NCBI RefSeq assembly: GCF_019977275.1
Contig: NZ_AP024650.1
Coordinates: 1,240,001 to 1,304,000, forward strand
Direction: 5' to 3'
Length of the DNA: 64,000 nt
From: Arthrobacter sp. StoSoilB19
GTDB lineage: Bacteria > Actinomycetota > Actinomycetes > Actinomycetales > Micrococcaceae
Under the pieces are notes generated by a model that was given only the letters and a program-made list of their open reading frames with translations, was not told the origin of the DNA and did no database searches. The position numbers were made by a program, and so were the translations under genes. Shown piece by piece: positions 33,831-42,416 of this stretch (positions within the stretch are counted from its first letter, which is position 1; each line of letters starts with the position of its first letter).

Positions 33831-34613
33831 CTAGATCTTGCGGGCCAGGATGGCCTGCTTGACTTCCGCAATGGCCTGCGTGACCTGGATGCCGCGGGGG
33901 CATGCCTCGGAGCAGTTGAAGGTGGTGCGGCAGCGCCACACGCCTTCCTTGTCGTTGAGGATCTCCAGGCGCATGTCGCCGGCATCATCACGGGAATCGA
34001 AGATGAAGCGGTGTGCGTTGACGATCGCGGCGGGGCCGAAGTACTGACCGTCCGTCCAGAACACGGGGCAGGAGGACGTGCACGCGGCGCAGAGGATGCA
34101 CTTGGTGGTGTCGTCAAAGCGCTCCCGGTCCTCCGCGGACTGGAGGCGTTCCCGGGTGGGCTCGTGGCCCTTGTTGATCAGGAAGGGGATGACTTCGCGG
34201 TACGACTGGAAGAAGGGCTCCATGTCCACGATCAGGTCCTTCTCCACCGGCAGACCCTTGATGGGCTCCACGGTGATGGGCTTGGACGTGTCCAGGTCCT
34301 TCAGCAGCGTTTTGCAGGCAAGGCGGTTGCGGCCGTTGATGCGCATGGCGTCAGAGCCGCACACACCGTGGGCGCAGGAGCGGCGGAAGGACAGGGTGCC
34401 GTCCATCTCCCACTTCACCTTGTGCAGGGCATCCAGGACACGGTCCGTGCCGTACATGGTCAGGTGGAAATCATCCCAGGTGGCTTCCTCGGAAACCTCC
34501 GGGTTGTACCTGCGGACCCGCATGTGGACGTCGAACGTGGGGATTTCCCCGCCCCCGCCAACGCCGGCAGGAAGTTCAACCTTTGAGGCTGGCTCAGCGA
34601 TTTCAGCGGTCAT
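33831..34613 (-). CDS. sdhB: Succinate dehydrogenase iron-sulfur subunit
   Basis: This 260-residue protein carries three Fe-S clusters. The [2Fe-2S] ligands are in SCAHGVCGSDAMRINGRNRLAC, the [4Fe-4S] ligands in CILCAACTSSCP and the [3Fe-4S] ligands in CSEACPRGIQV. It passes electrons from SdhA FAD to the membrane quinone site. It is the last gene of sdhCDAB, starting 1 nt after the sdhA stop. Confidence 0.97.
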   Translation of the reverse strand: MTAEIAEPASKVELPAGVGGGGEIPTFDVHMRVRRYNPEVSEEATWDDFHLTMYGTDRVLDALHKVKWEMDGTLSFRRSCAHGVCGSDAMRINGRNRLACKTLLKDLDTSKPITVEPIKGLPVEKDLIVDMEPFFQSYREVIPFLINKGHEPTRERLQSAEDRERFDDTTKCILCAACTSSCPVFWTDGQYFGPAAIVNAHRFIFDSRDDAGDMRLEILNDKEGVWRCRTTFNCSEACPRGIQVTQAIAEVKQAILARKI

Positions 34614-34614
34614 C

Positions 34615-36414
34615 TTAGTACTTCCTCACCATCGGCTCGTAGCGGGTAAAGACAACCGGCTTGGTGGCGAGGCGGATACCGGCGATTGACTCCGCCGATC
34701 CGTCAGCCGGCGCATGGTCATCCTTGTACGCCATGGAGTGCTTCATGAATTTCTCGTCGTCACGCTCGGGGAAGTCCTCGCGGAAGTGTCCGCCGCGGGA
34801 TTCCTCACGGTGCAGGGCGGCCACGGTCATGACCTTGGCCAGTTCCAGCAGGAAGCCGAGCTCAACGGCCTCGAGCAGGTCCAGGTTGAAGCGCTTGCCC
34901 TTGTCCTGGACATTGATGCGCTTGTACCGCTCCTCGAAGGATGCGATGTCGCGCAGCACCTGGTTCAGGGTGTCCGCCGTACGGAACACCTGCATGTTGG
35001 CGTCCATCGTGTCCTGCAGTTCCTTGCGGATCTGCGCCACCTTTTCGTCGCCGGTGCCGTTGCGGGCAATGTCCAGCAGTTCGGTGGTGTAGGCCAGCGG
35101 GTTCTCCGGCAGTTCCACGAACTGGGCGGTCTTGGCGTATTCCGCGGCAGCGATGCCGGCACGCTTGCCGAACACGTTGATGTCCAGGAGCGAGTTGGTG
35201 CCAAGGCGGTTGGAACCGTGGACGGACACGCAGGCCACCTCGCCGGCGGCGTAGAGCCCGGGGACCACGGTGTCGTTGTCCTGGAGCACTTCGGTTTCGA
35301 TGTTCGTGGGGATGCCGCCCATCGCGTAGTGCGCGGTGGGGAACACGGGCACCGGCTCGGTGTACGGTTCCACGCCCAGGTAGGTGCGGGCGAACTCGGT
35401 GATGTCCGGCAGCTTCGCATCGATGTGCGCCGGCTCCAGGTGGGTCAGGTCCAGGAGGACGTAGTCCTTGTTCGGGCCGCAGCCGCGGCCTTCGCGGACT
35501 TCGTTGGCCATGGAGCGGGCCACGATGTCGCGCGGTGCCAGGTCCTTGATGGTGGGGGCGTAGCGCTCCATGAAGCGCTCACCCTCCGAGTTGCGGAGGA
35601 TGGCACCTTCACCGCGGGCGGCCTCGGACAGCAGGATGCCCAGCCCGGCCAGGCCGGTGGGGTGGAACTGGAAGAACTCCATGTCCTCCAGGGGGATGCC
35701 GCGGCGGAAGGCGATGCCCATGCCGTCACCGGTCAGGGTGTGGGCGTTGGACGTGGTCTTGAAGACCTTGCCGGCGCCACCGGAGGCGAACACCACGGAC
35801 TTGGCCTGGAACACGTGCAGTTCACCGGAGGCGAGATCGTAGGAGACGACGCCGGCCACGCGCTTCTGCTTGTAGGGCGTCCCGTCTTCGCGGACAGCAT
35901 CCTCTTCGACCGTCAGCAGGTCCAAAACGTAGTACTCGTTGTAGAACTCAACGTTGTGCTTGACGCAGTTTTGGTACAGGGTCTGCAGGATCATGTGGCC
36001 GGTGCGGTCCGCGGCGTAGCATGCACGGCGGACCGGAGCCTTGCCGTGGTCGCGGGTGTGGCCACCAAAGCGCCGCTGGTCGATGCGGCCCTCGGGGGTG
36101 CGGTTGAAGGGCAGGCCCATCTTTTCCAGGTCCAGCACGGCGTCGATGGCTTCCTTGGCCATGACCTCCGCGGCGTCCTGGTCAACCAGGTAGTCGCCGC
36201 CCTTGACGGTGTCGAACGTGTGCCATTCCCAGTTGTCTTCCTCGACATTGGCAAGGGCTGCGCACATGCCACCCTGGGCCGCACCGGTGTGCGAGCGGGT
36301 GGGGTAGAGCTTGGTCAGTACTGCTGTGCGCGCGCGCTGACCGGACTCGATCGCGGCGCGCATGCCAGCGCCACCGGCACCGACGATGACGACGTCGTAC
36401 TTATGGACCTGCAT
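34615..36414 (-). CDS. sdhA: Succinate dehydrogenase flavoprotein subunit
   Basis: This encodes 599 residues from ATG 36414; a 7-codon upstream extension is less likely. The FAD fold is VVIVGAGGAGMRAAIESG, and the covalent-flavin His lies in SHTGAAQGG. The substrate-site segments HPTGLAGLGILLSEAARGEGAIL and RFGGHTRDHGKAPVRRACYAADRTGH, and the helical domain ending RESRGGHFREDFPERDD, are conserved. It oxidises succinate to fumarate in the TCA cycle. It lies between the membrane anchors (108 nt upstream) and sdhB. Confidence 0.98.
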   Translation of the reverse strand: MQVHKYDVVIVGAGGAGMRAAIESGQRARTAVLTKLYPTRSHTGAAQGGMCAALANVEEDNWEWHTFDTVKGGDYLVDQDAAEVMAKEAIDAVLDLEKMGLPFNRTPEGRIDQRRFGGHTRDHGKAPVRRACYAADRTGHMILQTLYQNCVKHNVEFYNEYYVLDLLTVEEDAVREDGTPYKQKRVAGVVSYDLASGELHVFQAKSVVFASGGAGKVFKTTSNAHTLTGDGMGIAFRRGIPLEDMEFFQFHPTGLAGLGILLSEAARGEGAILRNSEGERFMERYAPTIKDLAPRDIVARSMANEVREGRGCGPNKDYVLLDLTHLEPAHIDAKLPDITEFARTYLGVEPYTEPVPVFPTAHYAMGGIPTNIETEVLQDNDTVVPGLYAAGEVACVSVHGSNRLGTNSLLDINVFGKRAGIAAAEYAKTAQFVELPENPLAYTTELLDIARNGTGDEKVAQIRKELQDTMDANMQVFRTADTLNQVLRDIASFEERYKRINVQDKGKRFNLDLLEAVELGFLLELAKVMTVAALHREESRGGHFREDFPERDDEKFMKHSMAYKDDHAPADGSAESIAGIRLATKPVVFTRYEPMVRKY

Positions 36415-36522
36415 ACCAGACGCTCTTTCTCTCAAAATTCGCTATAAAACAACGGGGCGGCTTTGCCTGCTCCGCAAAACAGGGCCCGCGGAAAAGCCCG
36501 CGGGCCCGGGGTTGTGCCAGTT

Positions 36523-36984
36523 CTAGGCAGGGCAGAATCCACCCGGAAGGGCAACGCCGTTCACCACGGGGCACGGGTTGAAGGTGAAGATGACCAGCGT
36601 GCCGAGGAGGATGATGACGACGGCGGCCGCGTAGAGGACGGTCTTCAGCCAGCGGCGGGTGGACGTCTTCTCTGCGTAGTCGTTGATGATGGTCCGGACG
36701 CCGTTGGTGCCGTGCAGCATTGCCAGCCAAAGCATGGCCAGGTCCCAGAACTGCCAGAACGGGTCTGCCCACTTGCCGGCCACGAAGCCGAAGTCAATGG
36801 CGTGGATGCCTTCGCCCACCATGAGGTTCACGAACAGGTGGCCGAAGATGAGGACCACCAGCACTACGCCGGAGAGACGCATGAACAGCCAGGCGATCAT
36901 CTCGAAGTTGCCCCGTGAGCCGCTGCTGCGGCGGTACTGGGGGGCGATCCGCCCGCTGCGGGGGCTCTCGATCGTTGCAGTCAT
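36523..36984 (-). CDS. sdhD: Succinate dehydrogenase membrane anchor subunit
   Basis: This 153-residue protein has three TM helices. The heme/quinone-site helix is MIAWLFMRLSGVVLVVLIFGHLFVNLM, with RLSG and a His as in SdhD; then WDLAMLWLAMLHGTNGVRTIINDY and a C-terminal helix VLYAAAVVIILLGTLVIF. About 27 polar N-terminal residues precede the first helix. It starts 3 nt after sdhC and together they anchor SdhAB and bind quinone. Confidence 0.93.
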   Translation of the reverse strand: MTATIESPRSGRIAPQYRRSSGSRGNFEMIAWLFMRLSGVVLVVLIFGHLFVNLMVGEGIHAIDFGFVAGKWADPFWQFWDLAMLWLAMLHGTNGVRTIINDYAEKTSTRRWLKTVLYAAAVVIILLGTLVIFTFNPCPVVNGVALPGGFCPA

Positions 36985-36987
36985 GGC

Positions 36988-37368
36988 TTAGTGACCTCCG
37001 AGGGCGAGGGACAGGTGGCGGATGGAGAAGGCGACCATGGTCACGACCCAAAGGGCCAGGACTGCCCACAGCATCTGCCGCTGGTACTTTGCGCCCTTCT
37101 TCCAGAAGTCGACCGCAATGATCCGCAGGCCGTTGAAGGCGTGGAACACGATCGCGGCAACAAGGCCGGTCTCGCCCAGCGCCATCAGGGGGTTCTTGTA
37201 GGCGCCGATCACAGCGGTGTAGGCCTCCGGTGACACACGCACCAAGGAGGTGTCCAGGACGTGGACCAACAAGAAGAAAAAGATCACTACACCGGTAATG
37301 CGGTGTCCTACCCAGGACCACATGCCTTCACGGCCGCGGTACAAGGTGCCAGCTGGTTTTGTCGGCAC
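36988..37368 (-). CDS. sdhC: Succinate dehydrogenase cytochrome b556 subunit
   Basis: This encodes 126 residues from GTG 37368, which has GGGAGG seven bases upstream; the frame runs 60 codons further without a site. Three TM helices carry RGREGMWSWVGHRITGVVIFFFLLVHVLD (His ligand and SxxHRxTG motif) and GLVAAIVFHAFNGLRIIAVDFW. This short three-helix form is the norm for actinobacterial SdhC. First gene of sdhCDAB. Confidence 0.94.
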   Translation of the reverse strand: MPTKPAGTLYRGREGMWSWVGHRITGVVIFFFLLVHVLDTSLVRVSPEAYTAVIGAYKNPLMALGETGLVAAIVFHAFNGLRIIAVDFWKKGAKYQRQMLWAVLALWVVTMVAFSIRHLSLALGGH

Positions 37369-37456
37369 TGATAAACCTCCCTGCAACACAGCGGCGCTGG
37401 CATGAGATCCATGCGGGGGGAACGCCTGCTGCGAGAGCACTCGTAGCTCAGGCCTA

Positions 37457-37485
37457 AATCTAGGCTCCGCTAACAGCTTATTCAA
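37457..37485 (-). promoter_or_regulatory. Putative sigma70-type promoter of sdhCDAB
   Basis: On the minus strand TTGAAT (37480-37485) and TAGATT (37457-37462) are separated by exactly 17 bp, about 90 nt upstream of the sdhC start. Each hexamer matches the consensus at four of six positions. Confidence 0.55.
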
Positions 37486-37644
37486 TTTCGGAGATTCTTG
37501 GTGCCCAGTACTGGAGCGGATTTTCCGGGGAAATGAGACGAACGCCACATCCCTGCAGGCTTTTGGGTACGACGGCGCCGCAAAACGCAGGTCTGATGTG
37601 TCGCCAAAGGAGCCGGTTGGGGCCGTTCCGCTAAAGTAGCCGTG

Positions 37645-38778
37645 ATGAGTACAGACAAAGTGACAAGCCCGGCTTCACCCCTTGACCGCTTCATCGCGGT
37701 GATTCCGGCAGGCGGAGTGGGGACCCGCCTCTGGCCCCTGTCACGTGCAGCAGCTCCCAAGTTCCTTCACGATCTCACGGGATCGGGCAGCACGTTGCTG
37801 CGCGCCACCTATGACCGGCTGCACCCTTTGGCGGGCAACCGGATGCTGGTGGTGACCGGCCGGGCGCACCGCGACGCCGTATGCCGCCAGCTGCCCGAGG
37901 TGCAGGACGCCGACCTTGTCCTCGAGTCAGAGCCAAAGGACTCCGCTGCCGCCATCGGCCTTGCGGCGGCGATCCTGCACGAGCGCGATCCCGACACCAT
38001 CATGGGTTCCTTCGCAGCCGACCAGGTGATCAGCCCGGATGATCTGTTCCAGCAGGCCGTCCGCGAAGCCATCCACACCGCTGCCACCGGCAAGATCGTC
38101 ACCATCGGCATCAAGCCCACGCACCCGTCCACCGGCTTCGGCTACATCCGCTCCGGCAAGGCCCTGCACATTGAAGGCGCGCCCAGCGCCCACGACGTGG
38201 TGGAGTTCGTCGAAAAGCCGGACGAAGTGGTGGCCCAGCAGTACGTGGACAGTGGCGACTACGTGTGGAACGCCGGCATGTTCGTGGCACCGGTGGCGTT
38301 GATGCTCAAGCACCTTGAGGCGAACCAGCCCGAACTGTTCCAGGGGCTGCAGGAAATCGCCCGGGCGTGGGACACCCCCCGGCGCGACGAGGTCACGGCA
38401 CGCATCTGGCCCACCCTGCCGAAGATCGCCATCGACTACGCAGTGGCCGAGCCCGCCGCCGAAGCCGGGGACGTCGCCGTCGTTCCCGGAACTTTCCGCT
38501 GGGACGATGTTGGCGACTTCGCCTCCGTTGGCCGCCTCAACAGTGCCAAGGAAGTGGACGACGTCACCGTCCTCGGCGAAGGTGCCCGCGTGTTCACCGA
38601 GAACTCAAGCGGCGTTGTGGTTACCGACACCAAGCGCGTGATCGCCCTGATCGGCATCCAGGACGTGGTCATCGTGGATACCCCGGACGCTTTGCTGGTG
38701 ACCACCATGGCCAATTCCCAGCGCGTCAAGGCTGCCGTCGACGCACTTAAGGCAAGCGGCGACACGGACGTCCTCTGA
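37645..38778 (+). CDS. manC: Mannose-1-phosphate guanylyltransferase
   Basis: This encodes 377 residues from ATG 37645 (a GTG lies one codon upstream). The nucleotidyltransferase signature is IPAGGVGTRLWPLSRAAAPKFLHDL, followed by LVLESEPKDSAAAIGLAAAIL, the FVEKPD loop and VWNAGMFV, as in bacterial GDP-mannose pyrophosphorylases without an isomerase domain. The product GDP-mannose feeds glycolipids and mannosylated wall polymers. TAAAGT ends 7 nt before the ATG and there is no Shine-Dalgarno, so a leaderless mRNA is likely. It is divergent from sdhCDAB. Confidence 0.93.
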   Translation: MSTDKVTSPASPLDRFIAVIPAGGVGTRLWPLSRAAAPKFLHDLTGSGSTLLRATYDRLHPLAGNRMLVVTGRAHRDAVCRQLPEVQDADLVLESEPKDSAAAIGLAAAILHERDPDTIMGSFAADQVISPDDLFQQAVREAIHTAATGKIVTIGIKPTHPSTGFGYIRSGKALHIEGAPSAHDVVEFVEKPDEVVAQQYVDSGDYVWNAGMFVAPVALMLKHLEANQPELFQGLQEIARAWDTPRRDEVTARIWPTLPKIAIDYAVAEPAAEAGDVAVVPGTFRWDDVGDFASVGRLNSAKEVDDVTVLGEGARVFTENSSGVVVTDTKRVIALIGIQDVVIVDTPDALLVTTMANSQRVKAAVDALKASGDTDVL

Positions 38779-38786
38779 CCCGGAAC

Positions 38787-38811
38787 CTGCCGGCGCCACC
38801 GGTGCCGGCAG
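38787..38811 (+). terminator. Possible hairpin after manC
   Basis: An 11-bp stem with one G-T pair (38787-38797 with 38801-38811) and a 3-base loop lies 9 nt past the stop. It lacks a T-tract. Confidence 0.5.
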
Positions 38812-38877
38812 TCTCCGGAATGTAATGAGGCGTCAGTGAATGGGCACTAAAGCCGGCACCCTCGCTAGAGTGAAACA

Positions 38878-40095
38878 GTGCGCAACTACACTACTGAAGC
38901 CGAGCCCACCGCCCTGGTGGCTCCCTGGCTCGAACCGCTTTTGCCGGAACTGATCGAATTCCGGCGGGACCTGCATGCGCACCCGGAGCTGTCCTTCAAG
39001 GAGTTCCGCACCACGGACAAGCTTGCCGAGCGGCTCGAAGCCGCCGGCCTGAGTCCCCGCCGCCTGGAAGGCACCGGGCTGACCGTGGACGTGGGCGAAG
39101 GTCCCATCGCCACGGCGCTGCGCGGCGACATTGACGCCCTGCCCATCATCGAGGAGACGGGCCTGCCGTTCGCGTCGAAGAATCACGGCGTCACGCACGC
39201 CTGTGGCCATGACGTGCACACCACCACCATGCTGGGCATCGCCCTGGTATTGAACCGGATGCACCAGGAGGCACCCCTTGGGGCCACCGTCCGGATCATC
39301 TTCCAGCCTGCCGAGGAAACGATGCCCGGCGGCGCGCACGCCTGCATCGAACAGGGCGTCCTGGAGGGCGTCCCCCGGATCCTGGCCCTGCATTGCGACC
39401 CCCGGATTGAGGTGGGCAAGGTGGGAACGCGGATTGGTGCCATTACCTCGGCTTCGGACACCATCCGGATCGAACTCTCCGGCCGTGGCGGCCACACGTC
39501 GCGCCCGCACCTCACCGAGGATCTGGTGTTCGCGCTGGCCCAGATCGCCGTGAACGTACCGGCCGTGCTGTCCCGCCGGGTGGACGTCCGCAGCGGCGTC
39601 TCCGTGGTGTGGGGCCAGATCACCGCGGGCTCGGCACCCAATGCGATTCCCGGCAGCGGCTACATGGCCGGGACCATGCGCTGCCTGGACCGCGACGCTT
39701 GGCACGCTGCCGGCGAACTCCTTGACGAAGTGGTCCACCAGGTGGCCGCACCGTACGGCGTGGACGTCCACCTGGAGCACACCAGGGGGGTGCCGCCGGT
39801 GGTGAACTCGGAACACGAGACAGCCATCATCGAAGCTGCCGCCCGGGCCGAAATCGGCGAGAGCGCCGTGGTGCTGACGCCGCAGTCCATGGGCGGCGAG
39901 GATTTTGCCTGGTTCCTGGCGGAACTTCCGGGAGCCATGATGCGGCTGGGCACCAAGACGCCGGGCGGTGAGGACTACGACCTCCACCGCGGCGATTACA
40001 TCCTGGACGAGCGCGCCCTTGGCCTGGGCATCCGGGTCCTCACCGCAGCGGCGCTGCGGACCATCCGGGACCTCGAGCAGGCACCGCTTCCGTAA
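38878..40095 (+). CDS. M20D-family amidohydrolase (IAA-amino-acid hydrolase/AmhX-like)
   Basis: This encodes 405 residues from GTG 38878. TAGAGT ends 6 nt upstream, a leaderless pattern. Metal-binding motifs of M20D are THACGHDVHTTTMLG (Cys and His), FQPAEETMPGGAHACIEQG (Glu-Glu) and LHCDPRIEVGKVG, with the terminal SMGGEDFAWFLAELPGAM. A dimerisation lid lies between. Family members remove acyl groups from amino acids (hippurate, N-acetyl-amino acids, indole-acetyl conjugates); the substrate is not determined. It is a single gene upstream of ohrR. Confidence 0.9.
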   Translation: MRNYTTEAEPTALVAPWLEPLLPELIEFRRDLHAHPELSFKEFRTTDKLAERLEAAGLSPRRLEGTGLTVDVGEGPIATALRGDIDALPIIEETGLPFASKNHGVTHACGHDVHTTTMLGIALVLNRMHQEAPLGATVRIIFQPAEETMPGGAHACIEQGVLEGVPRILALHCDPRIEVGKVGTRIGAITSASDTIRIELSGRGGHTSRPHLTEDLVFALAQIAVNVPAVLSRRVDVRSGVSVVWGQITAGSAPNAIPGSGYMAGTMRCLDRDAWHAAGELLDEVVHQVAAPYGVDVHLEHTRGVPPVVNSEHETAIIEAAARAEIGESAVVLTPQSMGGEDFAWFLAELPGAMMRLGTKTPGGEDYDLHRGDYILDERALGLGIRVLTAAALRTIRDLEQAPLP

Positions 40096-40201
40096 CCTCT
40101 TTGGCCGGGGGGGCGCGCCTGGCAGAGCCCGGCCGGAAAGATGCCCTGCCGCCGTCGTTCGCATGCCGACGGCGGCGCAACAGGGGCTGCCCCACCTGCA
40201 G

Positions 40202-40219
40202 TAAGTTGTGCACAACTTA
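40202..40219. promoter_or_regulatory. 18-bp perfect palindrome, probable OhrR operator
   Basis: TAAGTTGTG and its exact inverse CACAACTTA abut with no spacer. The palindrome overlaps TTGTGC (40206-40211), which sits 17 bp upstream of TATCGT (40229-40234) and so is the likely -35 of ohrR. A repressor bound here would block polymerase. That it is the OhrR site is inferred from position. Confidence 0.65.
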
Positions 40220-40234
40220 ATTGTGGGCTATCGT
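40206..40234 (+). promoter_or_regulatory. Promoter of ohrR-ohr
   Basis: TTGTGC (40206-40211), 17 bp, TATCGT (40229-40234). The -10 ends 6 nt before the ohrR ATG, so the RNA would begin at or next to the start codon. Confidence 0.6.
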
Positions 40235-40240
40235 TTCTGT

Positions 40241-40675
40241 ATGACCGAAGCACCCCGCCTGGACCGGCAAGTCTGTTTTGCCCTGTACTCAGCTTCCCGT
40301 GCCGCCACCGCCGTCTACCGGCCCGTGCTGGACCAACTGGGGCTCACCTACCCGCAGTACCTGGTGATGCTGGTCCTGTGGGAAAGCGAACCCCGGGGCG
40401 TGAAGGAACTCGGCGGGGAACTTGGCCTCGACTCCGGCACCCTGTCGCCGCTCCTTAAGCGCCTGGAAGCCCTGGGGCTGGTGGAACGGCGGCGGTCCGG
40501 CGAGGACGAACGCCGCGTCGCCATCCACCTGACGGATGCCGGGCGGAACCTCAGCGGCGCGGCCAGCGCCATTCCGCAGCGGCTGGCCGATGCCGCAGGA
40601 CTTTCGCTGGACGAACTCGAACAGCTGCGGACCACCCTGGGCAAGCTCACGGCTGCCCTGCATGAATCGCTGTGA
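40241..40675 (+). CDS. ohrR: MarR-family organic-peroxide sensor repressor OhrR
   Basis: This encodes 144 residues from ATG 40241; an 11-codon GTG-started extension would lie across the promoter. The winged helix carries VKELGGELGLDSGTLSPLLKRLEALGLVERRRSGEDERRVAIHLT. Cys12 in DRQVCFALYSASR matches the peroxide-reactive N-terminal Cys of OhrR, and the partner tyrosines are near. It is followed after 42 nt by ohr, its usual target. A perfect palindrome overlaps its own promoter, so autoregulation is expected. Confidence 0.93.
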   Translation: MTEAPRLDRQVCFALYSASRAATAVYRPVLDQLGLTYPQYLVMLVLWESEPRGVKELGGELGLDSGTLSPLLKRLEALGLVERRRSGEDERRVAIHLTDAGRNLSGAASAIPQRLADAAGLSLDELEQLRTTLGKLTAALHESL

Positions 40676-40717
40676 ACCCGAATACTGCACCATCCCATCT
40701 ACAGGACGGATTTTTTC

Positions 40718-41149
40718 GTGAAGACTCTCTACACCGCCGAGGCGCTGGCCTCGGGCGAAGGGCGCGACGGCGCTGCACGCAGCAACGACGGCAGGCTCGC
40801 AGTGGATCTCGCCAGCCCGGTCGAACTCGGCGGCAGCGGCCACGGCACCAACCCCGAACAGCTTTTCGCCGCCGGGTATGCCGCCTGCTTCCATTCCGCA
40901 CTGCGCCTGGTCGGCCGCAAGGCAGGCGCTGACCTGACGGACTCGGCAGTGGCAGCGAAAATCCACCTGGGGCAGCTGGAGAGCGGAGCCGGCTTCGGGC
41001 TGGCCGCCGAACTGGAAATCGCCCTGCCCGCCCTGGACCTCGCCACGGCGGAAGACCTTGTGGCCAAGGCGCACCAGGTCTGCCCCTATTCCAACGCCAC
41101 CCGCGGCAACATCAACGTCGACCTCAAGATCCTGGAGTACGCAGCATGA
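40718..41149 (+). CDS. ohr: Organic hydroperoxide resistance protein (OsmC/Ohr family)
   Basis: This 143-residue thiol peroxidase starts at GTG 40718. The two catalytic cysteines are C57 (GYAACFHSAL) and C122 (HQVCPYSNATRGNI), with the conserved Arg in the N-terminal beta-sheet part (RSNDGRLAVDL). It reduces lipid and alkyl hydroperoxides using lipoyl-type thiols. It lies behind ohrR, and its last bases overlap the MDR reductase start (ATGA), making a three-gene unit. Confidence 0.95.
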   Translation: MKTLYTAEALASGEGRDGAARSNDGRLAVDLASPVELGGSGHGTNPEQLFAAGYAACFHSALRLVGRKAGADLTDSAVAAKIHLGQLESGAGFGLAAELEIALPALDLATAEDLVAKAHQVCPYSNATRGNINVDLKILEYAA

Positions 41150-42162
41150 GCACAGCCCTTGCAACCACCACCCGCGAAATCCGGTTGGCTTCGCGCCCCG
41201 AGGGACGCCCGTCCAATGAGAACTTCGAACTTGCCGAGTCTCCGCTGCCCGCACTCGAAGACGGCCAGATCCTGGTGCGGAACCTCTTCATGTCCGTAGA
41301 CCCGTACATGCGGGGCAGGATGAATGACGTCAAGTCCTACTCCGCGCCCTTCGCCGTGGGCAAGGCGCTCGACGGCGGGGCGGTGGGCGAGGTGATGGCG
41401 TCCCGGTCGTCCGCACACCAGGAGGGCGACGTCGTCGTGCATCCGCTTGGCTGGCGCGAGTATGCGGTGGTCGACGGCGCTTCTGCCACCCCCGCCCGCA
41501 CTGACCTGGCCCCGGCGTCCGCTTTCCTGGGTGCCCTGGGCATGACCGGGCTGACGGCCTACACCGGTCTGTTGAAGGTTGCCGAATTCAAGCCGGGCGA
41601 CGCCGTGTTCGTTTCGGGCGCGGCGGGTGCCGTGGGCTCGCTGGTGGGACAGATCGCCAAAGCCATGGGCGCCTCCCGGGTCATCGGCTCGGCTGGCTCG
41701 CCCGCCAAGGTGGCCCGGCTCCTGGAGCTCGGTTTCGACGCCGCGTTCGACTACCATGACGGTCCCGTTGTCGGGCAACTGGAAAAGGCGGCCGGCCCGG
41801 CCGGCATTGACGTCTACTTCGACAACGTGGGCGGCGAGCACCTCGAGGCAGCCCTGTCGGTCCTCAACGTGGGCGGCCGGGTGGCAATGTGCGGCGCCAT
41901 CGCGCAGTACAACTCAACCGAACCCACTCCTGCACCCCACAACCTGATGCAGGCTATCGGGAAGCAGCTCACCCTCCGGGGCTTCCTGGTGGGCGGGCAG
42001 CGCCAGCACGCGGCGGAGTTTGCGGAGAAAATGGCCGGCTGGCTGGCGGACGGGACCGTGCGCTACGACGAGACCATCGTTGACGGACTGGAGAACGCGC
42101 CGCAGGCCTTCATGGACCTCCTGGACGGCGCAAACACCGGGAAAATGCTCGTCCGGCTGTAG
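41146..42162 (+). CDS. NADPH-dependent oxidoreductase of the MDR family (CurA/PTGR-like)
   Basis: This is a 338-residue zinc-independent medium-chain reductase. The N-terminal GroES-like part has RNLFMSVDPYMRGRMND, typical of YncB/CurA and leukotriene B4 dehydrogenases. The cofactor fold is VFVSGAAGAVGSLVGQIAKAMG, and the substrate segment VDVYFDNVGGEHLEAAL is conserved. These enzymes reduce alpha,beta-unsaturated carbonyls, which form from peroxidised lipids. Translational coupling to ohr suggests it detoxifies such products; that link is inferred. Confidence 0.9.
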   Translation: MSTALATTTREIRLASRPEGRPSNENFELAESPLPALEDGQILVRNLFMSVDPYMRGRMNDVKSYSAPFAVGKALDGGAVGEVMASRSSAHQEGDVVVHPLGWREYAVVDGASATPARTDLAPASAFLGALGMTGLTAYTGLLKVAEFKPGDAVFVSGAAGAVGSLVGQIAKAMGASRVIGSAGSPAKVARLLELGFDAAFDYHDGPVVGQLEKAAGPAGIDVYFDNVGGEHLEAALSVLNVGGRVAMCGAIAQYNSTEPTPAPHNLMQAIGKQLTLRGFLVGGQRQHAAEFAEKMAGWLADGTVRYDETIVDGLENAPQAFMDLLDGANTGKMLVRL

Positions 42163-42179
42163 CCGCCACCATCACGCAC

Positions 42180-42219
42180 AAGCAGTAGGGACACCGCATC
42201 CGCGGTGTCCCTACTGCTT
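42180..42219. terminator. Perfect 18-bp hairpin after the ohr operon
   Basis: Arms 42180-42197 and 42202-42219 are exact complements around a 4-base loop (ATCC), 17 nt after the MDR gene stop. It starts with the same GCAGTAG motif as the purU hairpin. Confidence 0.82.
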
Positions 42220-42416
42220 GGTAACAACTTGTAAACAATCTCCCGGCTGGGCTCCTGGCGTGCTATGGGGACGTGGCGCAGGCCACTAAAGTAAGTGCCA
42301 TCAGTGCGCTCCGGCGCAGTGCTGCGTGCCTTCAGTGAAAACAGAATTTCAGCGCCGAAACGGACACTCATTGAATTCCAGCCCGTAGCGCCACTCGCAT
42401 CATCCCTGGAGGAAAA

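Noticed and set aside
34714..36447. 577-codon plus-strand frame over sdhA
   Set aside because: It is antisense to an unmistakable SdhA with flavin and substrate motifs.
40202..40219. Terminator of the upstream M20D gene
   Set aside because: The palindrome has no loop and no T-run and sits across a promoter -35, so an operator is the better reading.
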